A stretch of DNA of 64,000 nt from the NCBI GenBank assembly GCA_019637975.1, contig JAHBUR010000009.1, positions 1-64,000 of the forward strand, in the 5' to 3' direction. The notes beneath the pieces were generated by a model, which ran no database searches, had not been told where the DNA came from, and saw nothing but the letters and a program-made list of their open reading frames with translations. A program made the position numbers and the translations under genes. Below, in pieces: positions 25,370 through 34,277 of the stretch. The stretch is from Bacteroidota bacterium. GTDB taxonomy: Bacteria > Bacteroidota > Ignavibacteria > UBA10030 > UBA6906. Each line of letters opens with the position of its first letter. Positions within the stretch are counted from its first letter, which is position 1.

Positions 25370-26088
25370 TGACGGGTGTCATTCTTGCCGCAGGAATCGC
25401 GTCGCGGCTCCGACCTCTGACTAACGATCTCCCGAAATCGCTGCTTGAGGTTGGCGGCAAACCTTTGCTGCAACGCAATCTTGAATCGCTGAAAGCAAAC
25501 GGCATTCGCAGGTGTGTGATGGTAACGGGGTATCTCCATGAAATGATCGAGAGATTTGTCTCAAGCCTGCAGCTCGGAATCGAGATCGAATTCATCCACA
25601 ATCCTGTGTTCGATCAAACCAACAATAACTACTCCCTCTGGCTTGCGCGGCCTGCAGTTCATGCCGAGGATATTGTGTTGCTTGACGCCGATATTCTCTT
25701 CCACAACACCATTCTGACACGGTTACTTGCATCTCCTCACGTTGATGCACTTATCATGCGGGCCGACGGCTCTCTCGGGCATGAAGAAATCAAGTGTGAG
25801 GTACGTGCTGACGGATCAATAGCCCGGATCGGAAAGCACATTGAGCCGGAACGCTCGGCGGGAGAATCACTCGGGATCGAGCGATTTTCCGGCCCGACAA
25901 CAGCCAAACTCTTTGATGTTCTTTCACGCCGCCATGTGCACGATGAGTTCTACGAAGCGTCCTTTCAGGAAGTAATTGACAACGGTGCAAAAATCTATGC
26001 AATTGATAGCGGTGGATTGCCTTGCATGGAAATTGATACGCCAGATGATCTCCTCGCGGCAGAAAAGCTGGCAAAAAAGTTGAAGTGA
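25369..26088 (+). CDS. LicC-like CTP:phospho-alcohol cytidylyltransferase
   Basis: A 239-residue nucleotidyltransferase of the LicC/IPCT type (sugar-phosphate nucleotidyltransferase fold). The N-terminal loop VILAAGIASRLRPLTNDLPKS binds CTP and Mg; KSLLEVGGKPLL follows; NPVFDQTNNNYSLWLAR (about 82-98) is characteristic of phosphocholine cytidylyltransferases; VLLDADILF carries the metal-binding Asp; and EIDTPDDLLAAE closes the fold. It would activate a phospho-alcohol such as phosphocholine, phosphoethanolamine or inositol phosphate to its CDP form for the flanking CDP-alcohol transferases. It is coupled to both neighbours: TAATG with the gene before and GTGA with the gene after. The alcohol cannot be specified from sequence. 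Confidence 0.88.
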   Translation: MTGVILAAGIASRLRPLTNDLPKSLLEVGGKPLLQRNLESLKANGIRRCVMVTGYLHEMIERFVSSLQLGIEIEFIHNPVFDQTNNNYSLWLARPAVHAEDIVLLDADILFHNTILTRLLASPHVDALIMRADGSLGHEEIKCEVRADGSIARIGKHIEPERSAGESLGIERFSGPTTAKLFDVLSRRHVHDEFYEASFQEVIDNGAKIYAIDSGGLPCMEIDTPDDLLAAEKLAKKLK

Positions 26089-26984
26089 CTGTGCAGAAAA
26101 CGTACTCCTACGCTGCATCGGTAAAGTCGGGAGTCTCCGATGAACTCATCAACACCTATCTGATACGCCCGCTGGCTGGCATCGCTGTCCGTCTCATCTA
26201 CAGTACCCCCCTAACACCAAACCATGTTACGATCGCATCGATATTCGTCGGGCTGGTTGCTGCGTATTTCTATCTCGAAGGCACGGCGTTGCACAACCTC
26301 GTCGCCGGTTTTTGCATAACGGTAAAGGATGTTCTGGATTCCGCCGACGGGCAACTGGCCCGGGCAAGACAGCAGTACAGTCGCGTCGGCCGGTTTCTCG
26401 ACTCTATCGGTGATATAATTGTAAATGCTCTTGTGTTCTGCGCTATCACTGTTGCGCTCATATACGGCTCCGGTTCCGCAGCGCTGGCCTTCCTTGGCGT
26501 ACTCGCATTCGTCGGCACAACTCTCCGGGTTTCCTACCACGTATTCTACCATACATCATTTCTTCACTTGAGCAACTCATACGAAGCAAACAGAGTTACG
26601 GAGGACATCACTTGCGAAGATGCGCAAGAAACGCCCATGACGCTTCGTCTCCAGCGTGTATTTTTGTTCCTGTACGGATGGCAGGATAGACTCATGGTAG
26701 AAATTGATCGTTGGTGTTACGGAAAAGGTGAACCCGATTCGAGATTCTTCAAGCGATGGTACAGCGACCGCATCGGATTGCGATTGTCGGGGTTGTTGGG
26801 GTTGGGAACGGAGTTGTTTCTCTTAATGCTGCTTTCTGTTACGAATCACCTGCAGGAATACCTTCTTGCCAACATCTTCGGCATGAACTGCATATGGGGC
26901 ATTTCCGTTTTGTACCGGAAGCGTTTCCTTGCACAACAAGTCAAGGATGCACAGCATCCCGATCGCCTGTCAGGTGGTCCATAA
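26085..26984 (+). CDS. CDP-alcohol phosphatidyltransferase family protein (second copy)
   Basis: A 299-residue membrane enzyme with the full CDP-alcohol transferase signature, DSADGQLARARQQYSRVGR followed by FLDSIGD (about residues 83-108). It starts with GTG overlapping the stop of the cytidylyltransferase gene. The organisation mirrors the first copy: N-terminal TPNHVTIASI, two transmembrane halves, and a polar stretch (about 155-210, NRVTEDITCEDAQE) between them. Two such enzymes around a single activating enzyme suggest either two acceptors or two sequential steps, as in making an inositol- or amino-alcohol-type lipid. The 3' end overlaps the convergent coiled-coil gene by 44 bp, so neither gene has a separate terminator there. 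Confidence 0.9.
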   Translation: MTVQKTYSYAASVKSGVSDELINTYLIRPLAGIAVRLIYSTPLTPNHVTIASIFVGLVAAYFYLEGTALHNLVAGFCITVKDVLDSADGQLARARQQYSRVGRFLDSIGDIIVNALVFCAITVALIYGSGSAALAFLGVLAFVGTTLRVSYHVFYHTSFLHLSNSYEANRVTEDITCEDAQETPMTLRLQRVFLFLYGWQDRLMVEIDRWCYGKGEPDSRFFKRWYSDRIGLRLSGLLGLGTELFLLMLLSVTNHLQEYLLANIFGMNCIWGISVLYRKRFLAQQVKDAQHPDRLSGGP

Positions 26985-29900
26985 TGGCAGCATGTTGATC
27001 TACTGTAATGCCCATTTGTTCACGCAGATGGGCGGTTGCCTCCATATGATCACGGCCGAGTTGCTTCGCGTCGAGCATTCGCCGCATGGTATCGGCGTAT
27101 GCCTCAACCCGGATGGAACGTTCCATAACAGCATGATCGTTTTCGCTAATACCAAGAGAGGAACGGATTGCAGCCAACAACGATGCTTCTTCGCCGGCAG
27201 GGTTGCCCTCGCTCCAGAGGTGTTTGAGAAAACTTCTGTACAATCCGACCGACTCCTTGCGTAACGTCGACCGACGTTCACTCAACGTCCGTTCTCTGGC
27301 TTCTTCCTCCCGCTTCCATGCCGTGCCCCGGTTTGTGCGTTGTTCAAACACGCGCCGCGCCTCTTCTTTGAGGTTCATGTCATTCAGGATATCCATCTCA
27401 TAATCCTGGGCACGCGTGTGTGAAGGATCGATAGCGTATACGGTTTCGATTTCTGCTCGCGCTTTGTCGAATTGACGATGCCGGTAGAAATCTTCAATCT
27501 TTTTGAGAATCACATCGATCTTGCTCTTGCGAATTGCACGCTTCTCCTCCTCCTCGCGCTCTTTAAGTGTAAGTTCGGCGATTTCCTTTTGAAGCGATTC
27601 GACTTTGTGAAGATGTTCCTCCCGCCAGCGGCGGGCGCCCTCTTTCCGTTTGACCTGATGTTGACGCCCGTTGTAGATCTCCGTTTCCAACTCCTTGGCT
27701 TCGGCGTCGGTTGGATTGACGAGATAGATTTTCGTCACTTCCTTCATTGCATCCTCGAACCGACCAGCGGCAAGGAACTGCCTTGCCGACTCAAAGTATG
27801 AACGGAGTTTCTTTTGTTGGGCCAATCGTCGCCCCTCCGCGATTGCCTGACGGACCGCCTCTTCGTGGTTCTTCGTCAGAATTTCCTGCTCATCCTTGAG
27901 GCGTTCGATCTCGGCCTGCCTCAACCGTTCGGATTCTTCATCCTTTCGACGCTTTTCGGCAAGAAGGCGCTGTTCCTCCTCCTCAATTCGACGTGCCTCA
28001 TGTTCTGCCTTTTGTTGCGCTTCATGCTCAATGCGCCGTCGCTCGGCTTGAAGAAGTTGTTCTTGTTCGGCCTCTACGCGCCGTTGCTCTTCCTCAATCT
28101 GTTGTTGGTATTCTTTCTCGATGCGTATTCGCTCTTCATCATCAGCCCGTTGTTTGAGTGCGCGCTCTTCTTGTTCCTTCTGTTCGGCAAGTTCAAGCTT
28201 GCGACGTTCCTCTTCAAGCCGGGCTTGCAGTTCATCTTCAATGCGCTGACGCTCGGTTTCCAGTTTCGCGGAAGCGGCACGCTCAAGACGCAGACGCTCT
28301 GCTTCAAGTTCTTCCTGTGCTTCTTCCTGAATCCGTTTCCGGGTTTCTTCTTCCAGGTACTTCTGCTTCTCTATTTCCGCCACGTGTCGTGCCTCTTCGT
28401 TGGCACGCCGTTCCTCCTCTTCGCGTTTGCGGGCTTCCTCGGCGGACTTCAGTCGCGTTTCCCGCTCGATGCGTTTACGCTCGGCCTCGAGGAGTTGCTG
28501 ATGTTCCTCGGCAAGCCGTCGTCGCTCCTCTTCAATCTGACGTTTGAATTCCTCCTCAATGCGCCGGCGCTCTTCCTCCTCTGCCCGTTTCCGGACTTCC
28601 ATTGCTTCGTTCTCCCGCCGGTGCTCCTCATCGAGTTTGCGTTGCTGCTCTTCGATTCTGGCTTGCAGTTCCTTCTCGATACGTCTCCGTTCTGCTTCCA
28701 GTCGGGCCTGTGCCTCAGCCTCAATCCGCTTGCGTTCCTCTTCGAGTTGCTGACTTGCCTGTTCGGCGATGAGCCGCCGGGCATTCTCTTCTTCTTCTTT
28801 CAGACGAAGTTCCTGCTGCCTGCGCTGCTCCTCTTCCTGGCGTTTTCGAAGTTCTTCCGCCTCGATGCGTGCACGCTTTTCTTCATCGTAGCGTCGGCGT
28901 TCTTCTTCAAGCTTGCGGGTTGCCTCCTCAAGCTTTCTGCGGATTTCCTCTTCGGCCCGTTTGTGGGCCTCTTCCAAATCACGTCGACGAAGTTCTTCCT
29001 CCCGTTTCCGTTTGGATTCAATTTCCGCTGATTGCTGTACAGAAGCTTCATCGAGTTTTCTACGCTTTTCTTCTCCTTTCAACGCCGCATCGATAATCTC
29101 GCGTTGACGGGCAAGTTCCTCTTCAACCCTCCTCCGCTGGTCTTCTGCACGTTGGCGCGCTTCTTCGGCGAGCTTTCGTTGCTCTTCTTGTTCTTTTCGA
29201 CGTACTTCTTCTGCAAGTCGGAGCAGTTCTTCCTCCTCAGCCCTGCGCCGTGATGCTTCGGTGATTTTGCGAACTTCCTCTTCTGCAAGCCGCTTTGCAT
29301 CCTCGGCTTCGCGCATTGCTTTTTCTGCAATACTTCGCTTTTCCTCTTCACCGGCTTTAATGAGGGCTTCCAACTCGGCACGCTGACGGGCGATTTCCTG
29401 CTCTGCAAGTCGTTTTGTTTCTTCCACAACACGCTGAATCTCGGCTTCAGCAGATTTACGCGTTTCTTCGGCTATGCGGCGTCGTTCTTGTTCCTCTTCA
29501 TTGAGGCGACGCTCCATTTCAGCACGTTGCCGCGCAATTTCTTGCTCGGCCTGACGTTTCGCCTCCTCGGCGGTGCGGAGAGCCTCCTCGGCAATTTTTC
29601 TTTTTTCTTCCTCACCTGCTTTGACTATTGCTTCCAAGTGGGAACGTTGTCGGGCAAGCTCCTCCTCGGCCTTCCGCCGAGCTTCCTCAGCTTTGAGGCG
29701 CTGTTCTTCTTCCCATTTGCGTTTCTGCTCCTCGGCGAGACGATCCTGCTCTACCTTCTCCGCTTTCTGGATGGCTTCGTGCGCAATGCGACGGCTTTCC
29801 TCCTCGATTGCCTTGAGTTTCTCTTCAAGTTCGGCGCGCTGGCGGAGGCTTTCCTCATTGCTCTTCTTCCGAACCTCCTCGATCTTCAATGCAGCTTCAA

Positions 29901-30348
29901 CCAACGATTTTTGACGGGCAAGTTCGGCTTCGATTTTCTGACGAGATTCGGTGGCGCGACGTTGGGATTCGTCGTCAACCGGTTCGCTTTTCTTCTGTTT
30001 ATCAGCACTTTTGCCAAGCCCGCGTTCTTCTCTGACTGCAAGATTCTCAGCAGCCGGCGTGCGTATCTCAGCAACACGAGCAGTACGCGTTTCGGGCTGG
30101 TTCGATGGAGGTGAAGTTAGTGGCGATGACGATGATGATGGTGTTCGCTTCGCATGCTGTTCTTGAAGAGCATAGTGGACGCGTTCCCGATATGCAAGTG
30201 CATACGGATTGTTCGGATCGGTATCCATGGCCTGTTGGACAAGCCGTTGCGCGCCCTCATAATCGGCAACCTTGAACAGCTTGTCAGCCATTTTCAGGTA
30301 TTCGCCGCTTCTCTTGCGCCGCTCTTGTGCTTCGTCCAATTCAGCCAT
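26941..30348 (-). CDS. Giant charged helical protein with terminal TPR-like segments
   Basis: A 1135-residue protein without signal peptide or membrane segment. Residues about 15-58 form a TPR-like helix pair (YEGAQRLVQQAMDTDPNNPYA); about 65-125 are a flexible Ser/Pro-rich linker; about 125-860 are an almost unbroken E/R/K/A/Q stretch with repeated units of the form A-E-E-E-x-A-R-Q-R, consistent with a very long coiled coil or ER/K single alpha-helix. Two more TPR-like pairs follow (FEDAMKEVTKIYLVNPTDAEA, FDKARAEIETVYAIDPSHTRA). The last ~100 residues hold a tandem motif: L-x2-L-R-x2-L-G-I-S-x2-D-H-A and L-R-E-x-M-G-I-T-x-D-Q-H-A. A near-consensus promoter drives it. It is probably a cytoplasmic scaffold or spacer; no enzyme domain is visible. 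No SD precedes the ATG. Confidence 0.85.
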   Translation of the reverse strand: MAELDEAQERRKRSGEYLKMADKLFKVADYEGAQRLVQQAMDTDPNNPYALAYRERVHYALQEQHAKRTPSSSSSPLTSPPSNQPETRTARVAEIRTPAAENLAVREERGLGKSADKQKKSEPVDDESQRRATESRQKIEAELARQKSLVEAALKIEEVRKKSNEESLRQRAELEEKLKAIEEESRRIAHEAIQKAEKVEQDRLAEEQKRKWEEEQRLKAEEARRKAEEELARQRSHLEAIVKAGEEEKRKIAEEALRTAEEAKRQAEQEIARQRAEMERRLNEEEQERRRIAEETRKSAEAEIQRVVEETKRLAEQEIARQRAELEALIKAGEEEKRSIAEKAMREAEDAKRLAEEEVRKITEASRRRAEEEELLRLAEEVRRKEQEEQRKLAEEARQRAEDQRRRVEEELARQREIIDAALKGEEKRRKLDEASVQQSAEIESKRKREEELRRRDLEEAHKRAEEEIRRKLEEATRKLEEERRRYDEEKRARIEAEELRKRQEEEQRRQQELRLKEEEENARRLIAEQASQQLEEERKRIEAEAQARLEAERRRIEKELQARIEEQQRKLDEEHRRENEAMEVRKRAEEEERRRIEEEFKRQIEEERRRLAEEHQQLLEAERKRIERETRLKSAEEARKREEEERRANEEARHVAEIEKQKYLEEETRKRIQEEAQEELEAERLRLERAASAKLETERQRIEDELQARLEEERRKLELAEQKEQEERALKQRADDEERIRIEKEYQQQIEEEQRRVEAEQEQLLQAERRRIEHEAQQKAEHEARRIEEEEQRLLAEKRRKDEESERLRQAEIERLKDEQEILTKNHEEAVRQAIAEGRRLAQQKKLRSYFESARQFLAAGRFEDAMKEVTKIYLVNPTDAEAKELETEIYNGRQHQVKRKEGARRWREEHLHKVESLQKEIAELTLKEREEEEKRAIRKSKIDVILKKIEDFYRHRQFDKARAEIETVYAIDPSHTRAQDYEMDILNDMNLKEEARRVFEQRTNRGTAWKREEEARERTLSERRSTLRKESVGLYRSFLKHLWSEGNPAGEEASLLAAIRSSLGISENDHAVMERSIRVEAYADTMRRMLDAKQLGRDHMEATAHLREQMGITVDQHAAIMDHLTGDRDAVHP

Positions 30349-30415
30349 TTGGGGGAAAGAGGTAGTTTAATACAGTACTCTATCTCATAAGAGAGATTAA
30401 AAAAATGTGCCAAAA

Positions 30416-30444
30416 AATATATCCATTGATGTTTTGATTGTCAA
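30416..30444 (-). promoter_or_regulatory. Strong promoter of the coiled-coil gene
   Basis: On the minus strand, TTGACA (30444-30439), a 17-bp spacer and TATATT (30421-30416). The -35 is perfect and the spacing ideal. Transcription should begin near 30409, giving a leader of about 60 nt that contains a short ATCTC/GAGAT inverted repeat. Confidence 0.7.
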
Positions 30445-30546
30445 TGAATCCACACAGGCGTATGACGGCGTTCACAGTAGATTGTAGAAATTGGCATTAC
30501 GGGGGGAAAACCACTCAATCGGGCGGCGTTCAGTGTGAAATGTGTA

Positions 30547-31239
30547 TTATGTTCTGGCTCGATAGAAGGAAACGGAATGCTCCATTCTCAAGTTCTTCCT
30601 GTCCCAATACTCATACCGCTCCAGCCAAGGGTGTGAGCGGAACACATCATCATGTTCCGGGTTTGCATACGCAAGACGAATGCGAGATTTGTTTGGGCCT
30701 GTATCGGCTGCAATCTTCCGAAGAACTTGATCCAACGTGACCGCCCCGAAAGGATTGAAGAGCGTGAAGACGGTACCGTTCGAGTAGTCAAAATGCTCGG
30801 CCATGCCCCGATGTACTTCCACCGTTGATTTCCTCTCCCTCATGCGTATGACATTTCTCCGGGCGTGGCTGCACAGATCTTCTGAAAGCTCCACTCCAAT
30901 GACCTTCCGGACCTCTAATCGAGCAGCACAACAAAGGACGCGGCCCTTGCCGCTGCCGATATCAATGAAAACATCGGAAGGATCCAGCGCAAGGAAAGTG
31001 ATAACCCGCTGAATGGTTGAGTAGAGCATGGTGGCATAGTGATGGGCATCAGGATAATTTACTTCGATAATACCCCTCGTAGATATGCCGAGGCGATACT
31101 CCCAATAGAGATTGTGGAGACGCTTCCTGAATGGAGTCCGCGCTATGATCACGTTGCTATCCGGCGATGGTACATGAATCCTGTTTCTTGGCTGACTAAT
31201 ATACCCGCGGAATAGCCTTTTTGCAAACTCATCAGACAC
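30547..31239 (-). CDS. Class I SAM-dependent methyltransferase
   Basis: A 230-residue methyltransferase. Motif I is clear (DVFIDIGSGKGRVLCCAARL, about 90-108), followed by VIGVELSEDLCSHARRNVI (motif II acidic Glu) and a catalytic-loop-like FTLFNPFGAVTL (N-P-F-x, reminiscent of N/D-P-P-[YFW] in amino methyltransferases). The C-terminus YANPEHDDVF matches a broad bacterial family related to Dot1-type and rRNA methyltransferases. The first codon is GTG at 31239. It is on the same strand as the cytochrome operon but 118 bp downstream of its last gene, so a read-through relationship is possible. The substrate is unknown. Confidence 0.8.
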   Translation of the reverse strand: MSDEFAKRLFRGYISQPRNRIHVPSPDSNVIIARTPFRKRLHNLYWEYRLGISTRGIIEVNYPDAHHYATMLYSTIQRVITFLALDPSDVFIDIGSGKGRVLCCAARLEVRKVIGVELSEDLCSHARRNVIRMRERKSTVEVHRGMAEHFDYSNGTVFTLFNPFGAVTLDQVLRKIAADTGPNKSRIRLAYANPEHDDVFRSHPWLERYEYWDRKNLRMEHSVSFYRART

Positions 31240-31357
31240 ACTACGATATACGTCACATCCTTTCCCAACCCATTACGATGAGGTCGATGATTCGGGATTA
31301 TTCCCCTGTCATACGCCACAAACGCGACAGTTGGTGGACTTTGACTGCGTCCTTTTC

Positions 31358-32677
31358 TTATGCCGCAACCGCCTGCGCCTCAACCTCCGCCGGTCTGAGC
31401 TTGATGCCGCATTTCTTCAATAGTTCCGTCGGCAATTCCCCCCCGGCGAAAATGAACACAAAATCGTTCTTCAGATTGTGCATGATTTTGCCCGACTCCT
31501 GCACAAGAACAGTGTCTTCCCGTATTTCAAGAACTTGCGAATTGAACATTGTGTGGAGTGTGCCGGAATCAAGGTACTGTCTCACCTTTTGTTCATTCTT
31601 TTCTTTCAGACGCACGAAATCTTCTTTGCGATAGCTGATAGTCACAACATTCCCCGTCTGGCTTGCAAGCCCGATTGCAGCTTCGACGGCGCTATCACCG
31701 CCGCCGACGACGAGAATATGTTTGTGCTTGTATGATTCTGCCTCAATCAATCTGTACATCACCTTGGAGAGATTCTCTCCTGTCACGCCCAACTTGCGGG
31801 GGCTTCCACGCCTCCCCAGAGCAAGCATAACGTTTGCCCCGGTGAATTCGGCCGTCTGCGTCTTCACGATAAAGCGATCGTTTATGTTGTGAATCACCTC
31901 GACCTTTTGCCCTGTGACGACATTCAAGTGAAATCTCCCGACGACCTCCTTCCAGATTCTCAACAATTCTTCTTTTTTGATTTCCGAGACCTTCAGCTTT
32001 CCGTACAATGGTAACTCCACAGGACTCGTGAGCACGAGTTTTTGACGCGGATAATGCAACAATGCTCCGCCGATTTCGTCTTGTTCGAGCAGAACATACC
32101 GCAAGTTTAACGCTTGTGCCGAGAGGGCGGCAGAGAGACCCGCCGGTCCCGCACCGACAATAACAATATCCAGCCCATCCAGATGTTTTGACCGGCCGTT
32201 TGAGGCAACGTGTTGCACAGCCTTTTTCCCGTGAGCAATTGCGTTCTTGATCAAACCCATGCCGCTCAACTCGCCGATGATATACAGGCCGCGGACATTC
32301 GTTTCGAAGTTGTGATCATACTGGGGAAGTTCCATGCCTTGGCGCGGCGTTCCGAAACCGAGCGTGATGGCGCCAACGGGACACACATCAGCACACAAAC
32401 CATGACCCACGCATTTTGTTCCGTTGATGATTGCAGGTCTGCCTTGCACGATACCCAACACGTGTTCAGGGCATGCACGCACGCAATTGGCGCAGCCAAT
32501 GCAGTTCGTGAGATCGAAATGGGGATGCATCGTGACGGGAGGCAGTATTCCCATCCGCTGGTTCTTCTCAAACTTCTCAACCGCTTCCCGCTTGTGGCGC
32601 GCAACTCTTCTCCAATAGGGAACAGCAATCGCCCCGAACAAAACGACAAACACCAGTAGTGTATAGGCCGTCTCCAT
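31358..32677 (-). CDS. Membrane-anchored 2x[4Fe-4S]/FAD/NAD(P) oxidoreductase
   Basis: A 439-residue redox enzyme. Residues 1-20 form a single membrane anchor; residues about 55-105 are a bacterial ferredoxin domain with two clusters (CIGCANCVRACP and CVGHGLCADVCP); the rest is a thioredoxin-reductase-fold flavoprotein with an FAD site (DIVIVGAGPAGLSAAL, about 168-183) and an NAD(P) site (HILVVGGGDSAVEAAI, about 310-325). The CxxC active site of thioredoxin reductase is absent, so electrons should pass between NAD(P)H, FAD and the Fe-S clusters. It is the last gene of the cytochrome operon, seven bases after the barrel gene. It probably links cytoplasmic NAD(P)H or ferredoxin to the membrane cytochrome b. 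Direction of electron flow is not evident from sequence. Confidence 0.88.
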   Translation of the reverse strand: METAYTLLVFVVLFGAIAVPYWRRVARHKREAVEKFEKNQRMGILPPVTMHPHFDLTNCIGCANCVRACPEHVLGIVQGRPAIINGTKCVGHGLCADVCPVGAITLGFGTPRQGMELPQYDHNFETNVRGLYIIGELSGMGLIKNAIAHGKKAVQHVASNGRSKHLDGLDIVIVGAGPAGLSAALSAQALNLRYVLLEQDEIGGALLHYPRQKLVLTSPVELPLYGKLKVSEIKKEELLRIWKEVVGRFHLNVVTGQKVEVIHNINDRFIVKTQTAEFTGANVMLALGRRGSPRKLGVTGENLSKVMYRLIEAESYKHKHILVVGGGDSAVEAAIGLASQTGNVVTISYRKEDFVRLKEKNEQKVRQYLDSGTLHTMFNSQVLEIREDTVLVQESGKIMHNLKNDFVFIFAGGELPTELLKKCGIKLRPAEVEAQAVAA

Positions 32678-32684
32678 TCTTCGC

Positions 32685-34277
32685 CTACAATCGTACGCTC
32701 AGTTCGGCAAATACAGAATTCGACACTGTACCATACCCGCTCAGCCTGTCGTACGATGCGACAAAGTTGAGTTCTCTCGTAAGAAACACTATCACGTCAA
32801 CGCCTAGTGTGGAGCTTGAGCTTCTCACATCGGTTTGCTTCACCGTGTAACCGTTGCGATGTGCGCGAAGAATGATATCGAGAAGTTGCGCGAAAGTTTT
32901 CTGGATCGAAACACCGTATCCGGTTCCACGTGTAAACTGATTCGCATTCACATTCATAGTGGTACGGATGCCGATTCCACTTGAAAGAACATCAGAGATG
33001 TTGATTGCCGAGTAGTTCGAGTAGTCCCTGCCGAACGATGCGTGTTCTGAAGACCGGGGCGTATACGTATTGAACAGCGATATACCACCCGGCAACAGGA
33101 TATTCACGCTGATACTCACTCCAGAGCGTACGTCGTTCCTCAGAAGTGAATCCGGAATATGCCGTACGGTTTCGAAGCTGTAATACGGTCTGGATGCGTC
33201 GGCCCCGATGCCGACACTCACCGGACGGATGATACGATAGTTGAGATGAACGTTCGCACCGGTCAGCTTGGGCGAGAGGATGAAGTTGCTGCCGGACTTT
33301 CTTCTCAAGTCAATTTCCGTATTGGCATAGAGAAAGAGGTTCGACGCAAGCGAAGCATTCATCAGCACACTGGTTACCTCCCGGTCAAGCGCCGACCGAA
33401 AGTACGTACGTGCATACGCAGTCGAAACAGACAACGCAATGCGATCGGGTGTTCTGTACTGTGCGAATACCGCAACCTTCCTATAGTCTGTGGAAATGCT
33501 GCGCAGATTGAATGCGGGTTGGTATCCGACTGTCACTCCCGCAGTCAGGTTGCCAAACGCTTTCGACACGAGCGCCCCGTCGATATAGCCGATGGAGGGC
33601 GAAAAGACAGGTATAATCCGCCCGAAAGAAAGAACATTCTCACCGTCATCGTAACTTACCGAGAGACCGTAAACACGGGTTTGGTTGATCGCTCCTCCGG
33701 AGAACGGGCTTTTGTTTCCGACAGAAAGGGTTCTGACATTTGCGTATACGTCGAACTTCAGAGGGATGTCGCGCAGCGTGCCGCGCAAGTTAACGACAAC
33801 TCCGGGCTGTGAACTGTTGAACAGTGTATTGTCGTAGAGAGATGCGAAGTACTGGGCGCTAAGCCTACCTCGCACGCTCAGAATGTTTTCCTGGACAGAA
33901 ACAGGGGGCAACGCACGCGGATTGGGAAGCGGAACCCTCGAAGGTTGATCTGCCGTTCGGATAGTGTCGGTTGCCGGCCGGATTGTTTCAACAATTTCTA
34001 TGGTTCCGAACACCTCATCACCGATGCCGGTAGAACGCGTGCCGTGCAAAACGCGGCAGGCCGAGGACTTCGAACTCACAGCAAACACTTTCAACGCTGT
34101 CGTATCACTGCCCGAAACAACAAAAAGAAGAGTAGAATCCTGAACCCCCGACTCTCTCCCCAGCGACGTGTACACTGTTCCGCTTGCCACGTACGTCACC
34201 TTACCACGTATGTGCTTCACTTCACCTCTTGCGCTCAGTGCAAGCAGTATGCACACCCACACATATCTTCTCCTCAT
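32685..34277 (-). CDS. Outer-membrane beta-barrel of the cytochrome operon
   Basis: A 530-residue exported protein. The start MRRRYVWVC at 34277 overlaps the stop of the 37-heme gene by one base (TAATG) and opens a signal peptide. Residues about 20-90 form a small beta domain (HIRGKVTYVASGTVYTSLG, then G-D-E-V-F-G) resembling SH3/FlgT-C-like periplasmic modules; a Pro-rich linker follows; and residues about 130-530 show regular alternating strands with a terminal barrel strand ending SVFAELSVRL. That length suits 18-22 strands. In porin-cytochrome conduits a barrel of this kind sheathes a multiheme cytochrome through the outer membrane, and this position in the operon suggests the same here (inference). 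It carries no heme motif. Confidence 0.75.
   Translation of the reverse strand: MRRRYVWVCILLALSARGEVKHIRGKVTYVASGTVYTSLGRESGVQDSTLLFVVSGSDTTALKVFAVSSKSSACRVLHGTRSTGIGDEVFGTIEIVETIRPATDTIRTADQPSRVPLPNPRALPPVSVQENILSVRGRLSAQYFASLYDNTLFNSSQPGVVVNLRGTLRDIPLKFDVYANVRTLSVGNKSPFSGGAINQTRVYGLSVSYDDGENVLSFGRIIPVFSPSIGYIDGALVSKAFGNLTAGVTVGYQPAFNLRSISTDYRKVAVFAQYRTPDRIALSVSTAYARTYFRSALDREVTSVLMNASLASNLFLYANTEIDLRRKSGSNFILSPKLTGANVHLNYRIIRPVSVGIGADASRPYYSFETVRHIPDSLLRNDVRSGVSISVNILLPGGISLFNTYTPRSSEHASFGRDYSNYSAINISDVLSSGIGIRTTMNVNANQFTRGTGYGVSIQKTFAQLLDIILRAHRNGYTVKQTDVRSSSSTLGVDVIVFLTRELNFVASYDRLSGYGTVSNSVFAELSVRL

Noticed and set aside
27814-29031. 405-codon plus-strand frame rich in Phe and Leu opposite the coiled-coil gene
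   Set aside because: It is the complement of GAR/CGN-rich codons of the charged helix; low-complexity F/L composition, no domain, no start signal.
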